Of a DNA stretch of 64,000 bases, positions 9,736 to 18,374 are shown one piece after another. Every line of letters starts with the position of its first letter. Positions within the stretch are counted from its first letter, which is position 1. Below the pieces are notes generated by a model. That model saw nothing but the letters and a program-made list of their open reading frames with translations. It was not told the DNA's origin and searched no databases. A program made the position numbers and the translations under genes. This DNA comes from CAKSQF01 sp964568425 (GTDB lineage Bacteria; Bacillota; Clostridia; Oscillospirales; CAG-272), in assembly GCA_964568425.1 (NCBI GenBank), contig CAZMPO010000006.1, positions 1 through 64,000 on the forward strand, given 5' to 3'.

Positions 9736-10185
9736 CTAAGATCTGCCCGTAGAGCCGAATCCGCCCTCTCCGCGATCGGTATCGTCAAGAGAGTCGACGA
9801 TCTCGAATACCGCCTGACAGCAGGGCATCACGGCGATCTGCGCGACACGCTCGCCGGGGGTCAGCGTTTGCGGCATGTCCGAGTGATTGTGAAGTGCGAC
9901 CATTATTTCGCCGCGATAGTCGCTGTCGATCACGCCGACCTTGTTTGCGGGAGCAAGTCCTCGCTTTGAGGCAAGTCCGCTTCGAGCGAATACAAGCCCG
10001 ACATATCCGACAGGAATTTCAAGTGCGATACCGGTGCGGATCATGAGTGTCCGACCGGGTTCGATCGTTATATCGCTGTCGGTTAGAGCGTACAGATCGG
10101 CTCCCGCCGCGCCCTCCGACCCGTAGGTCGGAAGGTGCGCGGTCTCGGAGAGTTTTTTAATCTTGACTTTTATCTGTGTGTTCAT
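9736..10185 (-). CDS. dut: dUTP diphosphatase
   Basis: A 149-residue trimeric-type dUTPase that hydrolyses dUTP to dUMP and keeps uracil out of DNA. The five family motifs are present: GAAGADLYA, FARSGLASK, NKVGVIDSDYRGE, GERVAQIAV and the C-terminal RGEGGFGSTGRS that closes the active site. It sits only 17 bases after the GH43 gene, so it is probably co-transcribed with unrelated carbohydrate genes. The ribosome binding site is weak. Confidence 0.96.
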   Translation of the reverse strand: MNTQIKVKIKKLSETAHLPTYGSEGAAGADLYALTDSDITIEPGRTLMIRTGIALEIPVGYVGLVFARSGLASKRGLAPANKVGVIDSDYRGEIMVALHNHSDMPQTLTPGERVAQIAVMPCCQAVFEIVDSLDDTDRGEGGFGSTGRS

Positions 10186-10202
10186 TTTGTTATCCGCTTA
10201 AC

Positions 10203-11672
10203 TTATTTGACCTCGCCGTCGAAGACCTTCTTGGCGTGCGGGATCTCGACGCTGAGTTTTCCCGTCATAACGGCAGGCTTGCCGTCCTCGATCTCAAGCG
10301 GCTGTATGCGGTAGGATCTGCCCGACCAGCCCGAACCGGGGACGAGATTTGCGTGATATGCCATCCACCAGCTTCCGTCATCCGCCTCAAAGACAGAGCA
10401 ATGTCCCGGTCCTGCCGTCTTATAGCTGACCTTCAAAATGGGTTCATCCGACTTTACCCACGAATCGGGATCAAGCGGATCGTCGCCCTCAAGTGCCAGA
10501 TACCCGATGCAGTAATCGTCTGTCCAGCTGCCGTTGCCCGAGAAAAGGATATACTGTTTTCCGTTGATGTTCAGCGGACAAGGACCTTCGTTGACGCAGG
10601 GTGATTTCGTCTTATAGTCCCAGCTGTCGGGCTTTGATATCAGAACTCTCTCGCTGTCGATCGTCCACGGGTTGCTCATATGGGCAATATAAAGATACTG
10701 TGCGACATCGACATTTCCTTCCCATCCCGACCAGACGGTATAGAGCTCGCCGTTGTGTTTGAACACTGTGCCGTCGATCGCCCATTTATCGGTGGGATCG
10801 GTCACCTTGCCGACAAGCTTAAAAGGTCTTGTCGGGTCTTGCGATGTGCCCTTAAGGCAGTACATGCGGTGATCGGCATTATCGCCCGAGTTATCCTGCA
10901 TTGCGACATAGATGTACCATTCGCCGTCTACATAGTGAAGCTCGGGTGCCCACACCGCTTGGAAAGAGCCTGCGGAGAAGACCTGGCTGCCGCCCTCATA
11001 GGAAACATCCTCAAGATTTTCGAATTTTGCGACCTTGACGCCGCCGTCGCTCCAGCAGTAATAGTAGTAACCGTCATGCTTGATTATATAGGGGTCGTTG
11101 CCCGGACGAGATTTGGTATTGCTGTATTTGACGGTGGTAATTTCGTCTTTGCAGTTGAAGGTGCGGGGGAAGCCCGTAGTATCGACCACGAGATTGCCGT
11201 CCTTTACAAAAAGCTCGATAAATTTATCGAGAGCGATCTTCATGCAGTCGGGGTCATATGCGGATATTGCGATGGTCTTTCCGGATGCCGAAAAGCTGAA
11301 CTGGTTTTCGGAAAGGCTCGCATATGCTGTCTCGGACAAGGCTCTGTTGGTCTTACCGAGAATTATCTCGCATTCGGTAGGATCTTCGCTGTCGCTCTTA
11401 AAATCGGGTACTTTTCCGACAGCATTGAACAGATCTACCTTAAAGCCGCTGTAGATCTTGGTATATGCCGACGATCCGCTCGTCGCTCTCACGATCTTGT
11501 ACTCTGTCTCTTTGTTCGAAACGATGGTGACCGGCTCACTCTTTTGCGTGTCCGCGTTGGTCGTTATGCTGTTGTCTTTATTATCACCCGAGCATCCCGA
11601 CAGTACCGAGAGTGTAAGAACTACCGATGTAAAGACGGACAAGACCGATATAAGTTTTCTGCTTTTTGCCAT
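10203..11672 (-). CDS. GH43 family glycosidase, lipoprotein
   Basis: A 489-residue exported lipoprotein. It has a signal peptide with lipobox LSGC (Cys27), a Ser/Thr/Asp-rich linker, a small mixed region (about 55-175), then a five-bladed GH43 domain. The three expected acids are visible in order: Asp193 in GNDPYI (base), Asp300 in WAIDGTVF (pKa modulator) and Glu362 in VNEGPCPL (acid). This is consistent with arabinofuranosidase or arabinanase/xylosidase activity; the substrate cannot be set from sequence. It likely works outside the cell membrane with the anchored GH3 downstream. Confidence 0.9.
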   Translation of the reverse strand: MAKSRKLISVLSVFTSVVLTLSVLSGCSGDNKDNSITTNADTQKSEPVTIVSNKETEYKIVRATSGSSAYTKIYSGFKVDLFNAVGKVPDFKSDSEDPTECEIILGKTNRALSETAYASLSENQFSFSASGKTIAISAYDPDCMKIALDKFIELFVKDGNLVVDTTGFPRTFNCKDEITTVKYSNTKSRPGNDPYIIKHDGYYYYCWSDGGVKVAKFENLEDVSYEGGSQVFSAGSFQAVWAPELHYVDGEWYIYVAMQDNSGDNADHRMYCLKGTSQDPTRPFKLVGKVTDPTDKWAIDGTVFKHNGELYTVWSGWEGNVDVAQYLYIAHMSNPWTIDSERVLISKPDSWDYKTKSPCVNEGPCPLNINGKQYILFSGNGSWTDDYCIGYLALEGDDPLDPDSWVKSDEPILKVSYKTAGPGHCSVFEADDGSWWMAYHANLVPGSGWSGRSYRIQPLEIEDGKPAVMTGKLSVEIPHAKKVFDGEVK

Positions 11673-11767
11673 GGCTTTTATAAACCTTTCTTGACTTTTT
11701 TGTTTTTTATTATATTATATTATCTTCATTATCTTCGGGTCATCGCCCGAAAAGGCAGGTCTTTTGT

Positions 11768-12838
11768 TTAGTTTCCGACCACTTTTGCGACAATTGCCTT
11801 CATTTGATCGTCAAGACGCTCGACCTCGGAGACGATCTTGAACTGTGTGCGAGCGCGATCGAGGTTGTGTCCCTCTCTCGCTATCTTGAAATATGTATCG
11901 CCGAGCAGATGGTCGGTGAGGAATCTTATGCCGCACTCAAGGGTCATCAGCTTCACCGAGAAGGGGAACAGCTCGGTCTCTTCCTTGGTACAGCTTCCCT
12001 CGATGCCCTCGACAAAGCCTTTGGTGAATGCCTCGAATCTTTCAAGGTCAAATCCGACCTTGGAGAGATCCTTTTCGTCCTCTGCGGCGGTGGCGGCACC
12101 GAATCTGAGGGCATCACCGTAATCATACAGGAGTGAACCGGGCATTATGGTATCGAGATCGATAACGCATATCGCCTTACCGCTCTCGTTGTCGATCAGA
12201 ACATTGTTGAGCTTTGTATCGTTATGGGTAACGCGGAGCGGAAGTTTTCCCTTTTCGATAGCGTCGGTGACGACATCGACATCCTTTTCTCTTTCGAGCA
12301 CAAATGCGATCTCGTCACGGACATCTGCCGCTCTGCCGAGGGGGTCTGCCGCGAGAGCCGCCTTGAATGCCTCAAAGCGTGATCTTGTGTTGTGGAAATT
12401 AGGGATGGTCTCGACGAGCTCTTCGGACGGAAAATCCGAAAGCATGGTCTGGAAACGACCAAATCCCTTGCCTGCCTCGTAAAAGAGCTCGGGGGTGACG
12501 GTATCGTAGCTTGTCGCGTCCTTGATGAGTTTATAGACTCTGAAAACGCCGAGATCGTTCTTGATGTAAGGTTTGCCGCACTTTGTCTTTACGACGGTTA
12601 GCGTTTCCCTTTCGGGATCTCCTCCTGCGGCGGCGATCTTTTTCTTCAAATACTCGGTCACAAGCTCGATATTGTTCATGAGTCCTTTGTAATTGGCAAA
12701 CACAGTCGTGTTTATTCTCTGAACGACAAAATCGTTTACGACGTATGTGTCGTTGATGTGACCGTTTCCGAAGGGAGCGACATCGCTTTCGATGCCATAA
12801 GCCGCAAGGATATCTGAGATGTTGGTTTCTGTTGACAT
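11768..12838 (-). CDS. APH-fold sugar kinase, N-acetylhexosamine 1-kinase-like
   Basis: A 356-residue kinase of the aminoglycoside phosphotransferase fold. It has an N-terminal lobe (FGNGHINDTYVV as nucleotide loop), the catalytic loop VTHNDTKLNNVLID (Asp207 as likely base) and the metal site CVIDLDTIMPGSLLYDYGD. This combination matches NahK/LnpB-type kinases that phosphorylate GlcNAc/GalNAc at C1, but other anomeric sugar kinases are possible. First gene of the leftward series to the GH3 gene, with its own TTGACA-18-TATAAT promoter. Placed upstream of GH43, it may activate released sugars. Confidence 0.8.
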   Translation of the reverse strand: MSTETNISDILAAYGIESDVAPFGNGHINDTYVVNDFVVQRINTTVFANYKGLMNNIELVTEYLKKKIAAAGGDPERETLTVVKTKCGKPYIKNDLGVFRVYKLIKDATSYDTVTPELFYEAGKGFGRFQTMLSDFPSEELVETIPNFHNTRSRFEAFKAALAADPLGRAADVRDEIAFVLEREKDVDVVTDAIEKGKLPLRVTHNDTKLNNVLIDNESGKAICVIDLDTIMPGSLLYDYGDALRFGAATAAEDEKDLSKVGFDLERFEAFTKGFVEGIEGSCTKEETELFPFSVKLMTLECGIRFLTDHLLGDTYFKIAREGHNLDRARTQFKIVSEVERLDDQMKAIVAKVVGN

Positions 12839-12911
12839 GTTATTGCTTTATTCTGCCGCGCCGAGGGTCGCTGCAGAAACCTTTCTTTTTATTTTTTTAT
12901 TTTTACACTTG

Positions 12912-12941
12912 ATTATATCACAAAACCCACCAAAATGTCAA
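12912..12941 (-). promoter_or_regulatory. Sigma-A-type promoter of the sugar kinase/GH43 series
   Basis: Read on the minus strand: TTGACA (12941-12936), an 18-base spacer and TATAAT (12917-12912), about 75 bases before the kinase ATG. It lies back to back with the lipoprotein promoter at 12951-12979, so one regulator could act on both. Confidence 0.8.
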
Positions 12942-12950
12942 TAGCTTTTA

Positions 12951-12979
12951 TTGACTTTTGAAAAAAAGTGTGGTAAAAT
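12951..12979 (+). promoter_or_regulatory. Sigma-A-type promoter of the discoidin-like lipoprotein gene
   Basis: TTGACT, a 17-base spacer and TAAAAT, about 55 bases before the ATG at 13034. Only 9 bases separate its -35 from that of the divergent promoter. Confidence 0.75.
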
Positions 12980-13033
12980 ATATGTACGGACAACCGAATA
13001 TCATTATTACGAAGCAAAGCGAGGACAAACATT

Positions 13034-14053
13034 ATGTTTATGTCAAAAATTCAAAGCAAAATGATCGCCGCTCTCTCGGCATGTCTTGCCGCCGCGGCAC
13101 TACTTTCGGGATGCTCGGACGCATCCGGTGACGCCAAGGGGAGCACGGATACACAAACCACACTCGCCCCGACTGCCGATACGACCACAGCACCGATCTC
13201 CGAGGAGAGCAAGGACAAAACCATCACCGTGACTTTCGGCGACAAGGTCTCATCGGGGGACGGAACCGTTCTGCTTGAAGTTACCAAGAGCGAATTTAAG
13301 GCAGGGGCGACCGTCAAGGTCGAGCTGCCGAAGGATGAGCACTATCTTGCCATCAGCATCTCCAAGGATCACGTCGACGAGGCGATCGTTTATCTTCCGA
13401 GCGGCGTATTCAACTACACCATCCCAAACCTTGCATGGAGCTATCCGAGTGAGCTGAAAAGAGTGGCAAGACACACGATAAGCGCGCGTATTCCGAGCGA
13501 CGACGAGCTTGCGACAGTTCAAAATCTCGCGAGAAATCCGCTTGATCTGATAAGCAAGGATACAAAGATCAAAAATTACACATATGCCGCATGGTCGGGG
13601 GACGTGTATCCTCACGCGACAACATCAAGCGTATGCAGACTCTACGACAGCGAGGAGTCGAAGTATCAATTTGAGGCAAGAAATGCGATAGACGGCATCA
13701 AGAAAAACACCTCGCACGGCTCATATCCCTATCAGTCGTGGGGCCCCGATTCTGATTTCAGCGAGAAAAAGGGGTACATCAAGATCGATTTCGGGCACGA
13801 GGTGAATGTTGACAGCCTCAACATGTACATAAGAGCCGATTTCCCTCACGACACCTATTTCAAGAAGATGAAGGTCGAGTTCTCGGACGGCAGTTCTGTG
13901 GAATTTGACATTGAAAAGACTGCGGACGAACAGAGCTTTGAGATCGGCGGCATAAAAACGACTTATATAAAGATCACGGAGCTTGAGAAGGACGACCACA
14001 ACGGATGGGCGGCGATCACCGAGATCGAGGTCATGGGAACTCACGTTAAGTGA
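13034..14053 (+). CDS. Lipoprotein with F5/8 type C (discoidin)-like C-terminal domain
   Basis: 339 residues. The signal peptide ends in lipobox LLSGC, followed by a Thr-rich linker. An uncharacterised beta-rich domain (about 55-175) precedes a galactose-binding-like fold (about 195-337) with AIDGIKKNT, KGYIKIDFGHEVNVDSL and a closing ITEIEVMG strand, typical of F5/8 type C or CBM32-like modules. No catalytic domain is seen, so it probably binds carbohydrate or another cell-surface ligand. GAGG lies 9 bases before the ATG. It is divergent from the sugar kinase, and a long terminator hairpin follows. Confidence 0.75.
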   Translation: MFMSKIQSKMIAALSACLAAAALLSGCSDASGDAKGSTDTQTTLAPTADTTTAPISEESKDKTITVTFGDKVSSGDGTVLLEVTKSEFKAGATVKVELPKDEHYLAISISKDHVDEAIVYLPSGVFNYTIPNLAWSYPSELKRVARHTISARIPSDDELATVQNLARNPLDLISKDTKIKNYTYAAWSGDVYPHATTSSVCRLYDSEESKYQFEARNAIDGIKKNTSHGSYPYQSWGPDSDFSEKKGYIKIDFGHEVNVDSLNMYIRADFPHDTYFKKMKVEFSDGSSVEFDIEKTADEQSFEIGGIKTTYIKITELEKDDHNGWAAITEIEVMGTHVK

Positions 14054-14075
14054 CGGCAAACATCCCTATCAGATC

Positions 14076-14119
14076 TAAATCACGATCGGCAGGGTCTTAG
14101 CCCTGCCGATCGTGATTTA
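14076..14119. terminator. Bidirectional terminator hairpin
   Basis: A perfect 19-bp stem (14076-14094 with 14101-14119) with loop TCTTAG lies between the convergent lipoprotein gene and acpP. T-runs are short, but stem length and position support termination of both. Confidence 0.75.
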
Positions 14120-14123
14120 AGAA

Positions 14124-14336
14124 TTATTTGTTTTCGAGATATGTAACGAGCTTGTCGATCGTGTTGATCTCGGACGAGAGCTCTACGGTCACTCCGAGAG
14201 CGTCCTCAACGGTGATGAGAAGCTCTGCCGTATCGAGGGAGTCAAGCCCGAGTTCTCCAAACGAAGCATCGGTCTTTATCTCGGATGCATCAACGCCTTT
14301 ATACTCGGCAACAATTGCAACGATCTTTTCTTTCAT
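14124..14336 (-). CDS. acpP: Acyl carrier protein
   Basis: A 70-residue carrier that holds growing fatty acids on 4'-phosphopantetheine. The attachment site is Ser33 in ELGLDSLDTAEL, and the four-helix pattern and acidic composition are typical. Start 14336 (MKEKIV) is preferred over an in-frame ATG at 14366 because the shorter protein matches family length and has AAAGG 11 bases upstream. It stands alone, away from other fatty-acid synthesis genes, with its own promoter at 14416-14444. Confidence 0.92.
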   Translation of the reverse strand: MKEKIVAIVAEYKGVDASEIKTDASFGELGLDSLDTAELLITVEDALGVTVELSSEINTIDKLVTYLENK

Positions 14337-14415
14337 AAACAGAATTACCTTTCTTTCGCCCGTCATGCATGAGAGGGCTGATATATTTATCGCTCATCGC
14401 GTTATCTTCTCGTAA

Positions 14416-14444
14416 ATTATACACCCTAACCGAGATAAAATCAA
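14416..14444 (-). promoter_or_regulatory. Sigma-A-type promoter of acpP
   Basis: Minus strand: TTGATT (14444-14439), a 17-base spacer and TATAAT (14421-14416), leaving a leader of about 70 bases before the acpP ATG. Confidence 0.75.
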
Positions 14445-14515
14445 GAATTTCAGGCGATTGTTAACAGAATATTAAAGAAAGTCAAAGAATATGCTCCGAA
14501 TATTCGCCTCGGTTA

Positions 14516-14544
14516 TTGACAACCGAAAAATAATGTGCTATAAT
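14516..14544 (+). promoter_or_regulatory. Consensus sigma-A promoter of pncB
   Basis: TTGACA, 17 bases, TATAAT: a full match to consensus, about 55 bases before the pncB ATG. Confidence 0.9.
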
Positions 14545-14600
14545 ACTGTCAAAACTAAACAGCGGAAGATTCCGCGACATTCGGAAGGAACACCGATACA

Positions 14601-16058
14601 ATGAATTCACAGGCATTCAAAAACGAAAATTACACCATGCTCTTTGACTTTTACGAGTTGACCATGGGAAACGGCTATTTTGCAAGCGGCAAAGAGGACA
14701 CGATATCCTATTTTGATGTGTTTTTCAGAGACATCCCGGACGGCGGCGGATTTGCCATTGCGGCAGGGCTCGACCAAGTCATCGAGTATATTCAAAACTT
14801 AAATTTCACAGACGAGGACATCGCATATCTTCGCGGAAAAAATCTCTTTTCAAGCGAGTTTCTCGACTATCTTAAGAGCTTTCATTTCAGCGGCGACATA
14901 TGGGCTGTCCCCGAAGGAACGCCGATATTCCCGGGCGAGCCGATCATGACGGTCCGCGCTCCGGCGATCGAGGCGCAGTTCATAGAGACATTTCTGCTTC
15001 TCACGCTCAACCACCAATCGCTTATCGCAACAAAAACGAACAGAATAGTCAGAGCCGCAAACGGTCGCCCCGTTTCGGAATTCGGTTCAAGGCGCGCGCA
15101 AGGCACTGCCGCGGCGATACTTGGTGCGAGAGCCGCCTACATCGGCGGTTGCGACTCGACGGCATGCACGATCGCCGACGAGCTGTACGGCGTTCCCGCA
15201 GGCGGAACGATGGCGCACAGCTGGGTGCAGATGTTTGACAGCGAGTACGAGGCGTTCGACACCTACTGCAAGATATATCCAAACAGTGCGACGCTTCTTA
15301 TCGACACATACAATGTTATAAAGAGCGGTCTGCCGAACGCGATAAAGGCGTTCAAGGCAAACGGCATAGAAAAGTGCGCGGTCAGGATCGACTCGGGCGA
15401 CATCGCGTATCTCTCGCGCAAGGTGAGAAAGATGCTTGACGAGGCAGGCATGACGAGCTGCAAGATCGTCGTATCCAACTCGCTTGACGAGTATATCATC
15501 CGTGATCTGCTCAACCAAGGCTCGCAGATCGATGCATTCGGCGTCGGCGAGCGACTGATCACATCAAAATCAGCACCCGTATTCGGCGGTGTTTACAAGC
15601 TCTGCGCTATTGAAGACAATGGCGGCAACATCATCCCGAAGATAAAGATCTCCGAAAACACGGCAAAGATCACAAATCCGCATTTCAAAAAGGTCTACAG
15701 AGTCTTCTCAAAGGACACCGGCAAGGCGGAGGCGGATCTTATATGCGTACACGACGAGAGCTTTGACGATACGCTCCCGCTCACGATATTCGACCCTGTT
15801 TACACGTGGAAACGCAAGACTTACGAAAATTACGAGCTTCGCGAGCTTCTCGTTCCGATCTTCAAGTCGGGCGAGCTTGTCTACGATCGACCCACGACAG
15901 CCGAGATAAGGGCATACTGTGCCGATCAACTCTCGAAGCTTTGGGACGAGGTGAAACGCTTCGAAAATCCGCACAACTACTATGTTGACCTGTCCGAGAA
16001 ACTCTGGAACATAAAACAAGACATGCTGGGCGGCAAAGGCAGATCGACAAAGGAATAA
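14601..16058 (+). CDS. pncB: Nicotinate phosphoribosyltransferase
   Basis: A 485-residue enzyme that makes nicotinate mononucleotide from nicotinate and PRPP in NAD salvage. Features are the N-terminal YTMLFDFYELTMGNGYF, EFGSRRAQG, the GTMAHSW segment with His206 (the position phosphorylated in the family), the phosphate-binding IDSGDIAYL and the GVGERLITS segment. Length fits the bacterial long form. GGAAGGA precedes the ATG. Single-gene unit with its own promoter and terminator. Confidence 0.95.
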   Translation: MNSQAFKNENYTMLFDFYELTMGNGYFASGKEDTISYFDVFFRDIPDGGGFAIAAGLDQVIEYIQNLNFTDEDIAYLRGKNLFSSEFLDYLKSFHFSGDIWAVPEGTPIFPGEPIMTVRAPAIEAQFIETFLLLTLNHQSLIATKTNRIVRAANGRPVSEFGSRRAQGTAAAILGARAAYIGGCDSTACTIADELYGVPAGGTMAHSWVQMFDSEYEAFDTYCKIYPNSATLLIDTYNVIKSGLPNAIKAFKANGIEKCAVRIDSGDIAYLSRKVRKMLDEAGMTSCKIVVSNSLDEYIIRDLLNQGSQIDAFGVGERLITSKSAPVFGGVYKLCAIEDNGGNIIPKIKISENTAKITNPHFKKVYRVFSKDTGKAEADLICVHDESFDDTLPLTIFDPVYTWKRKTYENYELRELLVPIFKSGELVYDRPTTAEIRAYCADQLSKLWDEVKRFENPHNYYVDLSEKLWNIKQDMLGGKGRSTKE

Positions 16059-16074
16059 TCGACATAAAGACATA

Positions 16075-16112
16075 CCCGAGGGATGCTTTGATCTTTCAAA
16101 GCATCCCTCGGG
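16075..16112. terminator. Bidirectional terminator hairpin
   Basis: A perfect 17-bp stem (16075-16091 with 16096-16112) with loop TCTT lies between convergent pncB and the membrane-protein gene. Confidence 0.85.
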
Positions 16113-16135
16113 GCATTATTATATTTCGAAATAAT

Positions 16136-16666
16136 TTATTTCAGCATTTTTTGTATGCCGAGCATTTTGCGGATCTTCCCTTCGTAGATGACAGAGAGTC
16201 CGGCGACGGCGTAATCAAAGAGGAGAAAAGCGACGTTTCCGAGGATCAGGACTATCCACAGTGCCGCATCTTCTTCGACGCCGAACAGCCGTCTGCCGAG
16301 AAAGATCAGCAAAAGCAGCATTGCGTTCACGAAAACGAGCTTCAGCAGGTAGGACAAAGCTCTCGGGAGCTTTTCGAGCAGATATTTAAGTATCGGATAT
16401 ATGCCGACGCAAAGGATATACATCGGTGTCACGAAATAGGTCGGGAACAAGATAAGGCAGAGTGCCGATGTGACGGCATAGACGAAAAGGGCATATTTTA
16501 CGCCCATCTCTATCAGTGCGAGCACAACGACGAGCGAGGCAAAGGCGGTAAAGGTCAGGTCAAGATCGCCGAGAAGACCGCCGAGCCAAAGTATAACGAC
16601 GCTTATCGCCGAAAAAACGGCGGAAAGCACTGTTTTTTTGATCGATTGTGCTTTTTTTCGTCTCAC
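16136..16666 (-). CDS. Small integral membrane protein of unknown function
   Basis: 176 residues with a basic N-terminus (MRRKKAQSIKK) and five or six hydrophobic helices; the polar end is C-terminal (EGKIRKMLGIQKMLK). Overall look is reminiscent of ECF-transporter S-components or DUF2232-like proteins, but no diagnostic motif is seen. GTG start with AAAGGAG 7 bases upstream. It is the last gene of a leftward trio with the DnaJ and DUF5685 proteins, 44 bases behind DnaJ. Confidence 0.75.
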   Translation of the reverse strand: MRRKKAQSIKKTVLSAVFSAISVVILWLGGLLGDLDLTFTAFASLVVVLALIEMGVKYALFVYAVTSALCLILFPTYFVTPMYILCVGIYPILKYLLEKLPRALSYLLKLVFVNAMLLLLIFLGRRLFGVEEDAALWIVLILGNVAFLLFDYAVAGLSVIYEGKIRKMLGIQKMLK

Positions 16667-16710
16667 AACAACTCTCCTTTCGTGATCGATAAAATATCAA
16701 ACGGTGATCA

Positions 16711-17334
16711 TCAGCAGGAGCAGAGGTCGCCGCCCATGCACTCGCAACAGCAGTTTGCGCATATCATCGCCTGACAAATATCGCAGACGGTGCAGTCGCC
16801 GCCGTTTGAATCGGATCTGTATGTTTTATAGGTTTGCGAATAGCTTCCGCTTTGCGCTCTGATATCGTTAAGAGCCTGTCTGTACTCGGTATTGTTCGGG
16901 TCAAGGTAGCATGCGGTCTCGAAAAATCGCATCGCGTCATAATAATATCCGCGTCTTGATTTCACAATGCCCATAAGGAAATTCCATTCGGCGTTTCTGC
17001 CCTGCGCGGGTATACCGGACAGGATGATATCGGCCTCCGAATATCTGCCCTCGTTGATCAGCGAGCGTGCATGTACAAGCTCACCCGAATATGTCGAGTC
17101 GCCGCTCGAATAAGATCCCGTCGATGACGAGCCGCTCTTTTGACCCGAGCGTTCCTTACGGATGGTCTCGTATGCCTCATTTATCTCCTTCATCTTTTCC
17201 TGAACGAGATCGGACAGCGGACTGTCTACATAATTATCGGGATGATATTTTCTCGCGAGATCGCGATACGCCTTTTTTATCTCATCGTCGGTCGCATCTC
17301 GCGAAACACCGAGAACTTTATACGGATCACTCAT
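16711..17334 (-). CDS. DnaJ-domain protein with TPR-like middle and Cys-rich tail
   Basis: 207 residues. The J-domain (1-65) carries the HPD motif in ARKYHPDN, needed to stimulate a DnaK ATPase. A Ser/Gly linker follows, then a helical TPR-like stretch (about 90-165). The tail of about 28 residues holds ten Cys, including CDICQAMICANCCCEC. It lacks the G/F region and zinc-finger repeats of true DnaJ, so it is a specialised co-chaperone. The start overlaps the DUF5685 stop by 4 bases (ATGA), with GGGAG 8 bases upstream, indicating coupled translation. The tail could bind metal or a membrane partner. Confidence 0.85.
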   Translation of the reverse strand: MSDPYKVLGVSRDATDDEIKKAYRDLARKYHPDNYVDSPLSDLVQEKMKEINEAYETIRKERSGQKSGSSSTGSYSSGDSTYSGELVHARSLINEGRYSEADIILSGIPAQGRNAEWNFLMGIVKSRRGYYYDAMRFFETACYLDPNNTEYRQALNDIRAQSGSYSQTYKTYRSDSNGGDCTVCDICQAMICANCCCECMGGDLCSC

Positions 17335-18248
17335 TTATGTCTCTCCCTTTTACATTTGTGATCTTTGCCGTTGCCCTCTCGAGCATCTTTCTGTTTTTTC
17401 AGTACTCTGTCAACCTCACGCGGCATTCCGAGGCAGAGTATATTTTGCACGATCGAGAGTATGCCCCGATCGTTAAAATCGATAAGCTCGAGTGCGCGGA
17501 CCGCCTCTGAAAGCTCAAGCTTTAAGGCATCCGATATGCGGGACTCAAACCCATCGGTCGCATATTCGCCCGAAACAACGAAAGGATTATATCCCCCGCT
17601 CTTTGTGTCGGACGGGATATCATCGAGTGCGTCGACCATATAGATCCATCTTCCGACATGAAAACCCAGCTCATAAAGGCATCTGCGAAGGGCGTCGGTC
17701 GCCGCATCATGCGAAAAGATCGCCCCGAGGAGTGCGCCGAAATGATCGGCGGGCGGATAGGGGCTTTCGGACAATGCTTTCTCGGCATCTGCGATCTTTT
17801 CAAGCTCATCTTTTACGATCGGCTCTATATCCGAGATGTCGCATGTCTTTTTTGATCTGTTAAAAAGGCGTTTGGAGCTCGGCGCGCAAAGTTTGGCAAA
17901 AAGTCGCCGAAAGCCTTTTTCATCGTCGATGTCGTCAAGCAGATTATAATAAAGCAGGAGCGATGCCGCCGAGGCGGTATAGCGCAGCGAGGCATTTTCC
18001 TTGACATACGGGCGTCTCGCGAGCGGATGTGCAAGACAGCGTTTTTTGCCGAACTCGACCGGATCACAGGATCTGTCGGATGTACCCATTCTGACGAGAG
18101 CGAGGAAAACAAAATCGTAAGAAAGAGAAAAAGAAAATGCCTTTTTCATCCTGCCCATCGTGCGACAGAGACCGCAATAGAGGGCACGGTAAAACTCATT
18201 TTCTTTAACCAAAAGCTCGGGAGTGCAGGTTTTTATGTATCCGAACAT
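17331..18248 (-). CDS. DUF5685 family protein
   Basis: 305 residues. The N-terminus MFGYIKTCTPELLVKE, followed by RALYCGLCRTMG with a CxxC pair, is the hallmark of DUF5685, a clostridial family without assigned function. The body is predicted helical and carries two Asp-rich motifs about 100 residues apart: LLDDIDDE (103-110) and VDALDDIPSD (205-214). Such paired motifs resemble Mg-diphosphate sites of class I isoprenoid synthase folds; this is an inference from motif spacing only. The tail is very basic. First gene of the trio, overlapping DnaJ by 4 bases. Confidence 0.8.
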   Translation of the reverse strand: MFGYIKTCTPELLVKENEFYRALYCGLCRTMGRMKKAFSFSLSYDFVFLALVRMGTSDRSCDPVEFGKKRCLAHPLARRPYVKENASLRYTASAASLLLYYNLLDDIDDEKGFRRLFAKLCAPSSKRLFNRSKKTCDISDIEPIVKDELEKIADAEKALSESPYPPADHFGALLGAIFSHDAATDALRRCLYELGFHVGRWIYMVDALDDIPSDTKSGGYNPFVVSGEYATDGFESRISDALKLELSEAVRALELIDFNDRGILSIVQNILCLGMPREVDRVLKKQKDAREGNGKDHKCKRERHK

Positions 18249-18308
18249 GACAACACCATTACCGATATAACATTTTTTCAGATCGAAACAATTGTAATAA
18301 AAGAAAGT

Positions 18309-18330
18309 AATCCTGCTGTAAAGCAGGATT
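18309..18330 (-). terminator. Weak terminator hairpin
   Basis: An 8-bp stem AATCCTGC/GCAGGATT with a 6-base loop; on the minus strand it is followed by a T-rich stretch. It sits between the 44-codon gene and the DUF5685 gene. Confidence 0.5.
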
Positions 18331-18374
18331 GAACTTTTTGTAAATATTGGTATTAGCTGAGCAAAACCGGGATC

